A DNA stretch of 7,982 bases from CAZAQV01 sp964487255 (GCA_964487255.1 CAZAQV010000064.1:1-7982); one strand, 5' to 3'; numbered from the stretch's first letter, positions 1 to 5,777 are shown. Notes: a model not told the origin generated them from the sequence alone. A program made the numbers and translations.

Positions 1-817
1 GCCCGGCGCACAGCGCCAGCGCGGACTTACCGGTGCCGGCCTTACCGCCGAGCGAAACGATGCCCACCGATTCGTCGAGCAGCAGGTCGAGCGCGACGCG
101 TTGTTCCGCAGAGCGGCCACGCAGGCCGAACGCCTCCCGATCACCACGTACCAGTTGCACCCGCTTTTCGGCGTTGACCCGGCCCAGCGCGTGAGAGTTG
201 GTGCCCAGCAACCTGATTCCGGTATGGCAAGGCAGATCGCGGGCGGTTTCAAGGTCGACATCACCGTCGGCGAAGAGGGCGTCCACGTCCTGGCCGGCGA
301 CTTCCAGCTCGGCCATGCCGGTCCAACCCGAGGTGACGACATCCTGGGCGTGGTACTCGTCGGCGGCAAGACCGACCGCACCCGCCTTCACACGCAGCGG
401 AATGTCCTTGCTCACCAACGTGACTCGCTTACCCTCGGCGGCGAGGTTGGCCGCGCAGGTCAGGATGCGCGCATCGTTGGTCTCGGTTCGGAATCCGGCC
501 GGCAGCACCGTCGGATCGCTGTGGTTGAGCTCGACGTGCAAGGTGCCGCCCTCGTCGCCGACCGAGATGGGCTGATCCAGGCGCCCATGTTCGAGCCGCA
601 GATCATCAAACAGCCGCAACGCCTGCCGGGCGAACCAACCGAGTTCATGGTGATGCCGTTTGGCTTCCAGCTCGCTGATCACCACCAGCGGGACGACCAC
701 TTCGTGTTCGGCGAACCTCATGATTGCCCACGGATCGGATAGGAGAACTGAGGTGTCGAGCACGTAGGTCCGACATCCGTCGGATTGCTGGCCCGGCCGA
801 TCCTGCGAATCAGTCAC
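1..817 (-). CDS. phoH2: PhoH2: PIN-domain RNase fused to PhoH ATPase/helicase (C-terminus beyond window)
   Basis: This is the N-terminal 272 codons of PhoH2, the toxin-like partner of the mycobacterial PhoAT-PhoH2 pair. The family is known to couple an N-terminal PIN endoribonuclease to a C-terminal PhoH P-loop ATPase that unwinds and cleaves RNA in the cytoplasm. I read the protein on the minus strand: the PIN domain begins at VLDTSVLL (about residues 19-26) and has acidic residues at D21, E49, D115 and D138 in the expected places for metal binding. The Walker A motif GKAGTGKS lies at residues 258-265, just before the window edge, so the rest of the ATPase domain is not visible. The start is GTG at 817, chosen because GAGGAG lies 6 bases upstream and the GTGA overlaps the stop of the upstream small gene. 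The full family length is about 430 aa. Translation is probably coupled to phoAT. Confidence 0.95.
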   Translation of the reverse strand, partial: MTDSQDRPGQQSDGCRTYVLDTSVLLSDPWAIMRFAEHEVVVPLVVISELEAKRHHHELGWFARQALRLFDDLRLEHGRLDQPISVGDEGGTLHVELNHSDPTVLPAGFRTETNDARILTCAANLAAEGKRVTLVSKDIPLRVKAGAVGLAADEYHAQDVVTSGWTGMAELEVAGQDVDALFADGDVDLETARDLPCHTGIRLLGTNSHALGRVNAEKRVQLVRGDREAFGLRGRSAEQRVALDLLLDESVGIVSLGGKAGTGKSALALCAG

Positions 818-957
818 AGAGCGCTCCTCGAGGCATCCATGTTCGTGTGACCCCACACGAACGTTCTCGGTGGACACACAGCGGCCTCAGGACCGGGGCC
901 GGTCCCTGTCGAAATAAATTCTGGACCGCCCGGACAGCAGAGCATTTCGCTAGCCAT
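814..957 (-). CDS. phoAT: PhoAT, small antitoxin-like protein upstream of phoH2
   Basis: This is a 47-codon ORF on the minus strand that starts ATG GCT AGC GAA and ends in a TGA sharing GTGA with the phoH2 start, a four-base overlap. In mycobacteria phoH2 is known to be preceded by a short overlapping gene, phoAT, that neutralises growth inhibition by PhoH2; position, size and overlap fit this, so the name is by context rather than by alignment. The predicted peptide starts MASEMLCC and is rich in Gly, Pro and Cys (cysteines at 7, 8 and 28) without a recognisable fold. There is no clear Shine-Dalgarno before the ATG, but a TAGCGT -10 box ends 8 bases upstream, so the transcript may begin at the ATG and be translated leaderless. 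The coding region contains two strong inverted repeats (841-862 and 890-905). Confidence 0.7.
   Translation of the reverse strand: MASEMLCCPGGPEFISTGTGPGPEAAVCPPRTFVWGHTNMDASRSAL
824..829 (-). promoter_or_regulatory. Ribosome binding site of phoH2
   Basis: GAGGAG on the minus strand, 6 bases before the GTG start at 817. It lies inside the last codons of phoAT and supports the GTG start and translational coupling. Confidence 0.7.
841..862 (-). repeat. Perfect 9-bp inverted repeat with 4-nt loop inside phoAT
   Basis: GTTCGTGTG (841-849) and CACACGAAC (854-862) are perfect complements around a 4-nt loop. The hairpin lies in codons for the last part of PhoAT, 11 bases before the phoH2 Shine-Dalgarno in the mRNA. 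It could shape coupling between the two genes or act as an operator; either role is inference. Confidence 0.6.
890..905 (-). repeat. 7-bp inverted repeat inside phoAT
   Basis: GGACCGG (890-896) and CCGGTCC (899-905) are perfect complements separated by two bases. It is the second hairpin-forming element within the 144-base phoAT gene. Confidence 0.5.
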
Positions 958-965
958 CGAAAACG

Positions 966-971
966 ACGCTA
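966..971 (-). promoter_or_regulatory. Candidate -10 box of the phoAT-phoH2 operon
   Basis: TAGCGT fits the mycobacterial TANNNT consensus and ends 8 bases before the phoAT ATG, placing the expected transcription start at or next to the start codon. No convincing -35 hexamer is visible. Confidence 0.45.
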
Positions 972-987
972 CTCCGAGTGCGCCTTT

Positions 988-1004
988 CGCGCCTGACAGG
1001 CGCG
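988..1004 (-). terminator. Candidate terminator hairpin of desA2
   Basis: CGCGCCTG (minus strand) is followed after one base by its perfect complement CAGGCGCG, giving in practice a 6-bp GC stem with a 5-nt loop. It begins 22 bases after the desA2 stop codon. There is no U-tract, which is common for mycobacterial terminators, so this rests on position and stem strength only. Confidence 0.4.
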
Positions 1005-1026
1005 CCGAGCCGAAGGGGCGCGCGAG

Positions 1027-1854
1027 TTACGAGCTGATGAACTGTGCGAGCCGCGGTTCGTCGGCCAGCCCCCAGGCGGTAATCCGGTCCGAGATGACGC
1101 GGGCCAGCGCCGCCTTGTCGAAGATGCCGACCTTGGCGACGGTGTCGATCTTGTCCCGGTAGGCGTCAATGTCACCGCCGACCACATCCAGGGAGGCCGC
1201 ACGGGCCGCGATCGCGTCAATCGTCTCGTCACGGTTGTAGCCCAGGCAGTGGGTGACCAGATTAGCGAAGAACTCCTCGTGGCGGTCTTCATCCTTGGCG
1301 ATGTGACCGACGAGTGCCTCCAGCACCGGCTCGGCGATCTGGGCCTGCAGGTTGCGGCAGAACACCGCGTGTGCGCGTTCGAAAAACGCCATGAAGGCCA
1401 GCGTCTCGATCTGGCTGTAAGAGTCGGCGCGGTAACCCTTCATGACGTGCTCGACACGCACGTTCTCATTGGCCGTCGGGTCTGCCTCACGGGTGACGAC
1501 GAGGTAGTTACGCAGCGCGATAGCGTGCAGGTGTTCTTCGGCGGTCCAGCGCCCCATCCACCGGCCCCACTTGTCCTCGAGGATGAAGTGCTCCACCAGC
1601 TCGCGGTGGTAACCGGCGAGGTTGTCCTTGGTGATGAGCAGGATCTCCACCGCGTCGGTGATATGCCTGGGCAGGCTCGCCTGCGAGGAATCCCAGTCCC
1701 GTCCGCCGAGGAACGCGAAGTTCTCCCCTTGGTCGAACGGCACATAGTCATGGGCGTACCAGATTTCCTCACTGTCGAGGTGGCGCCGCAGTTCCGCCAG
1801 CACGACCGGCTCGAGCTCGAGGGTCAGCGCATTAGCGACAGGTTTCTGTGCCAT
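1027..1854 (-). CDS. desA2: Acyl-[ACP] desaturase DesA2
   Basis: This is a complete 275-aa protein of the soluble acyl-ACP desaturase family, close to Rv1094 from the start (MAQKPVANALTLELEP) to the end. The family introduces a double bond into ACP-bound fatty acyl chains using a di-iron-type centre; DesA1 and DesA2 act in mycolic acid precursor synthesis in the cytosol. Two ExxH metal motifs are visible: E107-x-x-H110 (in TAEEHLH) and E189-x-x-H192 (in DEDRHEEFF). Length equals the M. tuberculosis protein, which fixes the ATG at 1854; an in-frame start further upstream would read through the promoter. A TACTGT -10 box ends 6 bases before the ATG, so the mRNA is probably leaderless. In mycobacteria desA1 and desA2 are reported targets of the TetR-type repressor MadR, and the antisense RNA ASdes of desA1 has been proposed to affect desA2. 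Two palindromes overlap the promoter here. Confidence 0.97.
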   Translation of the reverse strand: MAQKPVANALTLELEPVVLAELRRHLDSEEIWYAHDYVPFDQGENFAFLGGRDWDSSQASLPRHITDAVEILLITKDNLAGYHRELVEHFILEDKWGRWMGRWTAEEHLHAIALRNYLVVTREADPTANENVRVEHVMKGYRADSYSQIETLAFMAFFERAHAVFCRNLQAQIAEPVLEALVGHIAKDEDRHEEFFANLVTHCLGYNRDETIDAIAARAASLDVVGGDIDAYRDKIDTVAKVGIFDKAALARVISDRITAWGLADEPRLAQFISS

Positions 1855-1856
1855 GC

Positions 1857-1869
1857 GGTTACAGTAACC
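1857..1869. promoter_or_regulatory. 13-bp palindrome over the desA2 -10 box
   Basis: GGTTACAGTAACC has perfect 6-bp arms around a single central base. It covers the -10 hexamer and reaches to within two bases of the start codon, a typical position for a repressor site. Function is inferred from position. Confidence 0.45.
1861..1866 (-). promoter_or_regulatory. -10 box of desA2, predicted leaderless
   Basis: TACTGT on the minus strand matches TANNNT and is followed by AACCGC and then the ATG, so transcription should start at the start codon. No Shine-Dalgarno is present in this space. The box lies inside the palindrome 1857-1869. Confidence 0.6.
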
Positions 1870-1876
1870 CAATTCT

Positions 1877-1898
1877 GTGGGAATCGTAAAATTCCCAC
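1877..1898. promoter_or_regulatory. 22-bp operator-like inverted repeat upstream of desA2
   Basis: GTGGGAAT (1877-1884) and ATTCCCAC (1891-1898) are perfect complements with a 6-base spacer. The centre lies about 33 bases before the predicted transcription start, over the -35 region. Size and symmetry suit a dimeric TetR-type regulator; MadR, reported to control desA1 and desA2 in mycobacteria, is the natural candidate, but I cannot confirm the match to its consensus. Confidence 0.55.
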
Positions 1899-2156
1899 GC
1901 CGACATACCGCCGAAATGGAAATCTCGCAGGGGACAGCCGAGCAGACCCCCTTACTGGACCCGTTTCGACCGGTCCTCCAGGGTTTCTGGAAGATTTCTC
2001 TGGCTCCCTACAGGGGTCCCNNNNNNNNNNNNNNNNNNNNNNNNNNNNNNNNNNNNNNNNNNNNNNNNNNNNNNNNNNNNNNNNNNNNNNNNNNNNNNNN
2101 NNNNNNNNNNNNNNNNNNNNCCCCGCTCCGGTCGCCAACAGGTCAGCCGGGGTCGC
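1899..2156. other. desA2-glyA intergenic region interrupted by a gap
   Basis: No gene is recognisable on either strand. The left part (1899-2020) holds only weak inverted repeats, for example GGACC at 1957-1961 with GGTCC at 1972-1976. The right part (2121-2156) belongs to a short tandem repeat that runs into the end of glyA. Read-through frames across the Ns are not meaningful. Confidence 0.7.
2021..2120. other. Assembly gap (100 Ns)
   Basis: Exactly 100 N characters, the usual placeholder for a gap of unknown size. It is flanked by C-rich sequence and by copies of a CCTACAGGG-type motif. Confidence 0.95.
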
Positions 2157-2172
2157 CTACAGGGTCAGCCCC
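2130..2172. repeat. Imperfect tandem repeat, two units of 21 and 22 bp, across the glyA stop
   Basis: Unit 2130-2150 and unit 2151-2172 align over 22 columns with 18 identities, one internal mismatch, one single-base gap and a two-base difference at the end. Both contain GGTCGCC followed by an ACAG(G)GTCAGCC block. The second unit contains the glyA stop codon (2157-2159). The left flank of the gap at 2001-2020 also carries a related CCTACAGGGG stretch, suggesting further units in the gap. Confidence 0.6.
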
Positions 2173-3623
2173 GGGTACAGCGGGTTGGCCTCCAACAGCT
2201 CGGCGGCCGCAGCACGGACCCGCTCGGCGGTGCCGTCAGCCAACGTGTACTTCGCCTTCGACGGACCCTTCGGCCCTGCGGCCGGCTCGGTGTTGCTCAA
2301 CACCTCTACCACCAGCTCGGCGACCCGGTCGAACTCGTCGGCACCGAAGCCACGCGTCGTCAGCGCCGGCGAACCGAACCGGATGCCGCTCGTGTACCAG
2401 GCGCCATTGGGGTCGGCCGGGATCGCATTGCGGTTGGTCACGATGCCGGAGTCCAGCAGCGCCGACTCGGCCTGCCGTCCGGTCAGCCCGAACGAGGTCA
2501 CGTCAAGCAACACGAGGTGGTTGTCCGTGCCGCCGGTGACCAGCCCGGCATCGCGCTTGACGAATCCGTCGGCCAGCGCCTGGGCGTTATCGGCGACGGC
2601 CTGGGCGTACTGCCGGAACGCCGGCTGTCGGGCCTCGGCGAGCGCCACCGCCTTGGCGGCCATCACATGCGACAGCGGCCCGCCAAGCACCATTGGGCAG
2701 CCCTTGTCGACCGCAGGCGCATACTCCTCGGTGGCCAACACCAGTCCGCCGCGCGGGCCACGCAGCGACTTGTGCGTCGTCGTCGTCGTGACGTGCGCAT
2801 AGGGCACCGGATCCTCCTCGCCGGTGAACACCTTGCCCGCCACCAGACCCGCGAAGTGCGCCATATCCACCATCAAGGTGGCACCGACCTCGTCGGCGAT
2901 CTCGCGCATCTTGGCGAAGTTGATTCGCCGTGGATAAGCCGAATAGCCGGCCACCAAAACCAGCGGCTTGAACTCGCGCACCGCGGCGGCCACGGCGTCG
3001 TAGTCGATGAACCCTGTCTCCGGATTGGTGCCGTACTGACGTTGATGGAACATCTTGCCGGAAATGTTCGGCCGGAAGCCGTGGGTGAGGTGCCCGCCGG
3101 TATCCAGCGACATCCCCATCAGCCGCTGGTTGCCCATCTTGTTGCGCAACGACTCCCAGTCAGCCTCGGACAGGTCGTTGACGTGCTTGGCGCCCATTTC
3201 GGCCAAGCCCGGCGCCTCGATACGGGTGGCCAGGATCGCCCAGTAGGCGACCAGGTTGGCGTCGATCCCGGAGTGTGGCTGGGCGTAGGCATAGGGGGCG
3301 CCGAACAACTCCCGGGCGTGTTCGGCGGCCAGCGCCTCAACCGTGTCGACGTTCTGGCATGCCGCGTAGAAACGGTGCCCGACGGTGCCCTCGGCGTATT
3401 TGTCGGAGAACCAGGTCCCCATGGTCAGCAGCACCGCCGGCGAGGCGTAGTTCTCGCTGGCGATGAGTTTGAGCGAATCCCGCTGATCGGCAAGCTCTTT
3501 ACGGGTCGCCTCGGCGATACGCGGTTCGACGGTCTCGATCACCTGCAGTGCGGCCCGATAGGCCTCGCTTGCAGTGTCGGCGTACTCGGCACCCAGACCG
3601 GCGGTGATGGAGTCTGCAGTCAT
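2157..3623 (-). CDS. glyA: Serine hydroxymethyltransferase, long variant
   Basis: A 488-aa PLP enzyme that interconverts serine and glycine with transfer of a one-carbon unit to tetrahydrofolate in the cytosol. Family motifs are all present: IASEN at 54-58, PHSG at 116-119, GGHLTHG at 176-182, DMAHFAGLV at 253-261, and the PLP-binding lysine K285 in TTTTTHKS; SGIR (412-415) carries the substrate-carboxylate arginine. The usual bacterial enzyme, including GlyA1 of M. tuberculosis as I remember it, is about 420-430 aa. The extra length here comes from about 35 residues inserted at roughly 131-170, between the PHSG helix and GGHLTHG, and from an extended C-terminal end (about 445-488). I chose the ATG at 3623, not an upstream in-frame start, because a TAGGCT -10 box ends 7 bases before it, predicting a leaderless mRNA, and because the N-terminus MTADSITAGLG is typical of this mycobacterial subgroup. 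Confidence 0.95.
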   Translation of the reverse strand: MTADSITAGLGAEYADTASEAYRAALQVIETVEPRIAEATRKELADQRDSLKLIASENYASPAVLLTMGTWFSDKYAEGTVGHRFYAACQNVDTVEALAAEHARELFGAPYAYAQPHSGIDANLVAYWAILATRIEAPGLAEMGAKHVNDLSEADWESLRNKMGNQRLMGMSLDTGGHLTHGFRPNISGKMFHQRQYGTNPETGFIDYDAVAAAVREFKPLVLVAGYSAYPRRINFAKMREIADEVGATLMVDMAHFAGLVAGKVFTGEEDPVPYAHVTTTTTHKSLRGPRGGLVLATEEYAPAVDKGCPMVLGGPLSHVMAAKAVALAEARQPAFRQYAQAVADNAQALADGFVKRDAGLVTGGTDNHLVLLDVTSFGLTGRQAESALLDSGIVTNRNAIPADPNGAWYTSGIRFGSPALTTRGFGADEFDRVAELVVEVLSNTEPAAGPKGPSKAKYTLADGTAERVRAAAAELLEANPLYPGLTL

Positions 3624-3630
3624 GACCACG

Positions 3631-3636
3631 AGCCTA
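3631..3636 (-). promoter_or_regulatory. -10 box of glyA, predicted leaderless
   Basis: TAGGCT on the minus strand fits TANNNT and is followed by 7 bases and then the ATG at 3623. No Shine-Dalgarno sits in that space. Confidence 0.5.
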
Positions 3637-3653
3637 GTCGGGACTACCCGACT
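3636..3653. promoter_or_regulatory. Operator-like inverted repeat in the glyA promoter
   Basis: AGTCGGG (3636-3642) and CCCGACT (3647-3653) are perfect 7-bp complements around four bases. The element fills the spacer just upstream of the -10 box and overlaps it by one base, a position suited to repression. No regulator is identified. Confidence 0.45.
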
Positions 3654-3672
3654 TCCGGCCTGCAGGTTGACC

Positions 3673-3735
3673 ACGTCATTTCTGCATCAGGGTCGCGACC
3701 CGCCCACCCGGACGACCCTCATGCAGAAATGGTGT
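3673..3735. repeat. Strong 19-bp inverted repeat with one mismatch (hairpin)
   Basis: The arms CATTTCTGCATCAGGGTCG (3677-3695) and CGACCCTCATGCAGAAATG (3713-3731) are complementary at 18 of 19 positions, around a 17-base loop. With two G-U wobbles the stem extends to 3673 and 3735. A separate perfect palindrome GGGTCGCGACCC (3690-3701) competes with the main stem. On the minus strand it follows the DUF885 stop by 42 bases and precedes the glyA start by 49, so it may end the upstream transcript; no U-tract follows it. Confidence 0.8.
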
Positions 3736-3752
3736 CCCTGGGACGGCCGCAA

Positions 3753-3785
3753 CACCTAGCCAGCACCTAGCCAGCACCTAGCCGA
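3753..3785. repeat. Three tandem 11-bp units at the end of the DUF885 gene
   Basis: CACCTAGCCAG at 3753-3763 and 3764-3774, then CACCTAGCCGA at 3775-3785. Each unit carries a minus-strand TAG; the first read on that strand is the stop codon at 3778-3780. Confidence 0.85.
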
Positions 3786-4704
3786 CCCGCAGCGACGACG
3801 GGATCAGAGGCTCATCGAGCAGCCTCGCGAACCGTTCGGGCACCCCAACGCCGTCCGGCCTGGCATCCAACCACCCGCGAAGCAATCGGTAGCCCTCGAC
3901 ATAGGTGCTGGTGTAGGCCCGCCACAGCGGCGACGACAGGAACCGCAACATCTGCCGGGCCCGTTCGTCGTTGACCAGCAGCCACCTCTTCAGGAACTCG
4001 ACGACGTCGTCGACGGAGCGGTGTTCGTCGTGCAGCATCAGCGCGGCGTCCTGACGCACCTCAGCCAACGCGCTCGTCGCCTCCGAGATCGACTCCGCCC
4101 GCTCACCGTCGAACCGCAGGCCCAGGTCGGCATAGATCTCGCTAGCCCACGACCCCCACCCAGGCCCAACCGCGGCATACAGCGCCAGATCGGCCAGCCC
4201 CTCGGCCATCAGGCATTGCGGGGTGTTCACCAGGAAAATCGTCTGCTCGGCCTGCCCCTTGCCCTCGACCAAGCCCGCCTCTTTGCGGCAGTGCTCGGTG
4301 TGGTGGCCGGGATAAGACTCGTGTGCCACCAGCCGAGGAAGATTCGACATCTGCTGCTTGAGGTCAGCGTTGACGGCCACGGTGGAGGTGTAGTCGCCGA
4401 GGTAGTAGTTGAATCCCGACCAGGGCTTGTCGGTGACCACCTCGTAGGTGATGGTCTCGCGGGCCGGCAGCGGGAACATCACCCGTACCCGGTCGCGCAG
4501 TGCGCTGGAAAACGCGTGGATGCACTCCTCCAGGCGCGCCGGCGGGATCTCCTCGGCCGACCGGTACGCCTGGATCCGCTCGGTGAGCGGCCCGCTACCA
4601 CCGAGCGCCTCGTCGAGTTTTGCGTGTGCCTGCGCGTACCGATCGGGGTCGCCCTTGGCGATCCGGACGTCGAAATACGCCTCGACCTCGTCGACGAACC
4701 CGAC
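3778..4704 (-). CDS. DUF885-family zinc metallopeptidase-like protein (N-terminus lost in assembly gap)
   Basis: The visible 308 residues are the C-terminal part of a DUF885 protein, a family with thermolysin-like zinc-peptidase character whose substrates are mostly unknown. The signature HESYPGHHTEH, encoded at 4291-4323, supplies the HExxxGHH-type metal-binding and catalytic residues. A downstream EGLADLALY segment is also typical of the family and may contribute the next ligand. The gene ends TAG at 3778. The first visible codon encodes V of VGFVDEVEAYFDV, so the start is missing: DUF885 proteins of this kind are around 400 aa, leaving about 100 residues in the gap. No signal peptide can be judged. 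The gene is divergent from coaA, and nothing in the sequence links the two functionally. I see no such gene in the M. tuberculosis locus as I remember it. Continuing the frame across the Ns into coaA antisense sequence would be an artefact. Confidence 0.85.
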   Translation of the reverse strand, partial: VGFVDEVEAYFDVRIAKGDPDRYAQAHAKLDEALGGSGPLTERIQAYRSAEEIPPARLEECIHAFSSALRDRVRVMFPLPARETITYEVVTDKPWSGFNYYLGDYTSTVAVNADLKQQMSNLPRLVAHESYPGHHTEHCRKEAGLVEGKGQAEQTIFLVNTPQCLMAEGLADLALYAAVGPGWGSWASEIYADLGLRFDGERAESISEATSALAEVRQDAALMLHDEHRSVDDVVEFLKRWLLVNDERARQMLRFLSSPLWRAYTSTYVEGYRLLRGWLDARPDGVGVPERFARLLDEPLIPSSLRVG

Positions 4705-4804
4705 NNNNNNNNNNNNNNNNNNNNNNNNNNNNNNNNNNNNNNNNNNNNNNNNNNNNNNNNNNNNNNNNNNNNNNNNNNNNNNNNNNNNNNNNNNNNNNNN
4801 NNNN
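4705..4804. other. Assembly gap (100 Ns)
   Basis: Exactly 100 Ns between the N-terminal part of the DUF885 gene and the coaA leader. The true gap must hold the missing DUF885 N-terminus and the divergent intergenic region, so it is probably larger than 100 bases. Confidence 0.95.
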
Positions 4805-4806
4805 CC

Positions 4807-4812
4807 TACGCT
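4807..4812 (+). promoter_or_regulatory. Candidate -10 box of coaA
   Basis: TACGCT fits TANNNT and would place the transcript start about 10 bases before the ATG at 4831. The -35 region lies in the gap and cannot be read. Confidence 0.35.
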
Positions 4813-4815
4813 AGC

Positions 4816-4830
4816 TGCAAGACTGTTGCA
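4816..4830 (+). repeat. Small inverted repeat directly before the coaA start
   Basis: TGCAA (4816-4820) and TTGCA (4826-4830) are perfect complements around five bases and abut the ATG. No Shine-Dalgarno is visible here. The stem is short and may be chance. Confidence 0.35.
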
Positions 4831-5769
4831 ATGGCGCGGCTGAACGAACCCAGCCCCTACGTGGAATTCGACCGAAGTCAATGGCGCGCACTTCGCATGT
4901 CCACACCCCTGAAGCTGACCGAGGACGAACTGGTCAAGTTGCGGGGCCTGGGCGAGAAGGTCGACCTTCTCGAGGTACAAGAGGTTTATTTGCCGCTGGC
5001 GCGGCTGATCCATCTGCAGGTCGCCGCGAGCCAGTCGCTGTTCGCCGCGACCGCCCAATTCCTGGGCGAACCCGTACAAAGTCCCGACCGGCCGGTGCCG
5101 TTCATCATCGGCGTCGCCGGCAGTGTGGCCGTGGGCAAGTCCACCACCGCACGTGTGCTGCAGGCGTTGCTGACACGCTGGGAACACCACCCCCGTGTCG
5201 ACCTGGTCACCACCGACGGGTTCCTGTACTCCAATACCGAGCTGGCGCGGCGGAACCTCATGCAGCGCAAAGGGTTCCCGGAAAGCTACGACCGCAGAGC
5301 GCTGATGCGGTTCGTCACCGCGGTCAAATCAGGCGCCGACGCGGTGTGCGCACCGGTGTACTCGCACCTGCTCTACGACATCGTGCCCGGCGAGAAGCAG
5401 GTCATCAAACACCCCGACATCCTGATCCTCGAAGGCCTCAACGTGCTGCAGACCGGCCCCGCACTGATGGTCTCGGACCTGTTCGACTTCTCGGTGTACG
5501 TCGACGCGCGTATCGAGGACATCGAGCAGTGGTACGTCTCCCGGTTCCTGTCGATGCGGGCCGGCGCGTTCGCCGACCCGGCTTCTCACTTCCACCACTA
5601 CTCGACGCTGACCGACGAGCAGGCCATGTTCGCCGCGCGCGACATCTGGCATTCCATCAACCGGCCCAACCTGATCGAGAACATCCTGCCGACCCGGCCG
5701 CGCGCCACGCTGGTGCTACGCAAAGACGCCGACCACTCGATCAACCGGTTACGGCTTCGCAAGCTGTAG
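4831..5769 (+). CDS. coaA: Type I pantothenate kinase CoaA
   Basis: A complete 312-aa pantothenate kinase, the same length as Rv1092c and similar throughout. It phosphorylates pantothenate with ATP, the first and CoA-inhibited step of coenzyme A synthesis in the cytosol. The P-loop GSVAVGKS is at residues 97-104. D129 (in TTDGF), H179 (in VYSHL) and Y235 (in EQWYVSRF) match residues known from the M. tuberculosis enzyme to line the active and pantothenate sites. The ATG at 4831 is preferred because MARLNEPSPYVEFDR aligns with the known N-terminus; an open frame continues upstream only through the Ns. The gene stands alone on the plus strand, convergent with a small membrane-protein gene and divergent from the DUF885 gene. 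A GC-rich hairpin follows the stop. Confidence 0.98.
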   Translation: MARLNEPSPYVEFDRSQWRALRMSTPLKLTEDELVKLRGLGEKVDLLEVQEVYLPLARLIHLQVAASQSLFAATAQFLGEPVQSPDRPVPFIIGVAGSVAVGKSTTARVLQALLTRWEHHPRVDLVTTDGFLYSNTELARRNLMQRKGFPESYDRRALMRFVTAVKSGADAVCAPVYSHLLYDIVPGEKQVIKHPDILILEGLNVLQTGPALMVSDLFDFSVYVDARIEDIEQWYVSRFLSMRAGAFADPASHFHHYSTLTDEQAMFAARDIWHSINRPNLIENILPTRPRATLVLRKDADHSINRLRLRKL

Positions 5770-5777
5770 CGGCCGGT

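Noticed and set aside
101..742. Plus-strand 213-codon frame at the left edge
   Set aside because: It is antisense to phoH2, whose PIN and Walker A motifs are unmistakable on the minus strand.
841..862. Mycobacterial SOS (LexA) box
   Set aside because: The arms read GTTCG...CGAAC, the reverse of the TCGAAC-N4-GTTCGA order, and the spacing is wrong.
1957..1976. tRNA T-arm-like hairpin (GGACC/GGTCC with TTCGA in the loop)
   Set aside because: The loop is 10 bases instead of 7 and no acceptor or anticodon stems can be built around it.
1249..2802. Long plus-strand open frame spanning desA2, the gap and glyA
   Set aside because: It is antisense to two certain genes, includes Ns, and shows no family motif; long antisense frames are expected in GC-rich DNA.
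2517..3770. 417-codon plus-strand frame antisense to glyA
   Set aside because: It mirrors glyA codon structure and has no domain; shadow of the real gene.
4805..5190. An upstream extension of the DUF885 frame across the gap into sequence antisense to coaA
   Set aside because: The added residues are low-complexity antisense sequence of coaA; the real N-terminus must lie in the gap.
4021..5769. An in-frame upstream extension of coaA through the Ns to a 582-residue protein
   Set aside because: The extension is antisense to the DUF885 gene and crosses an unknown gap; CoaA homology and family length begin at 4831.
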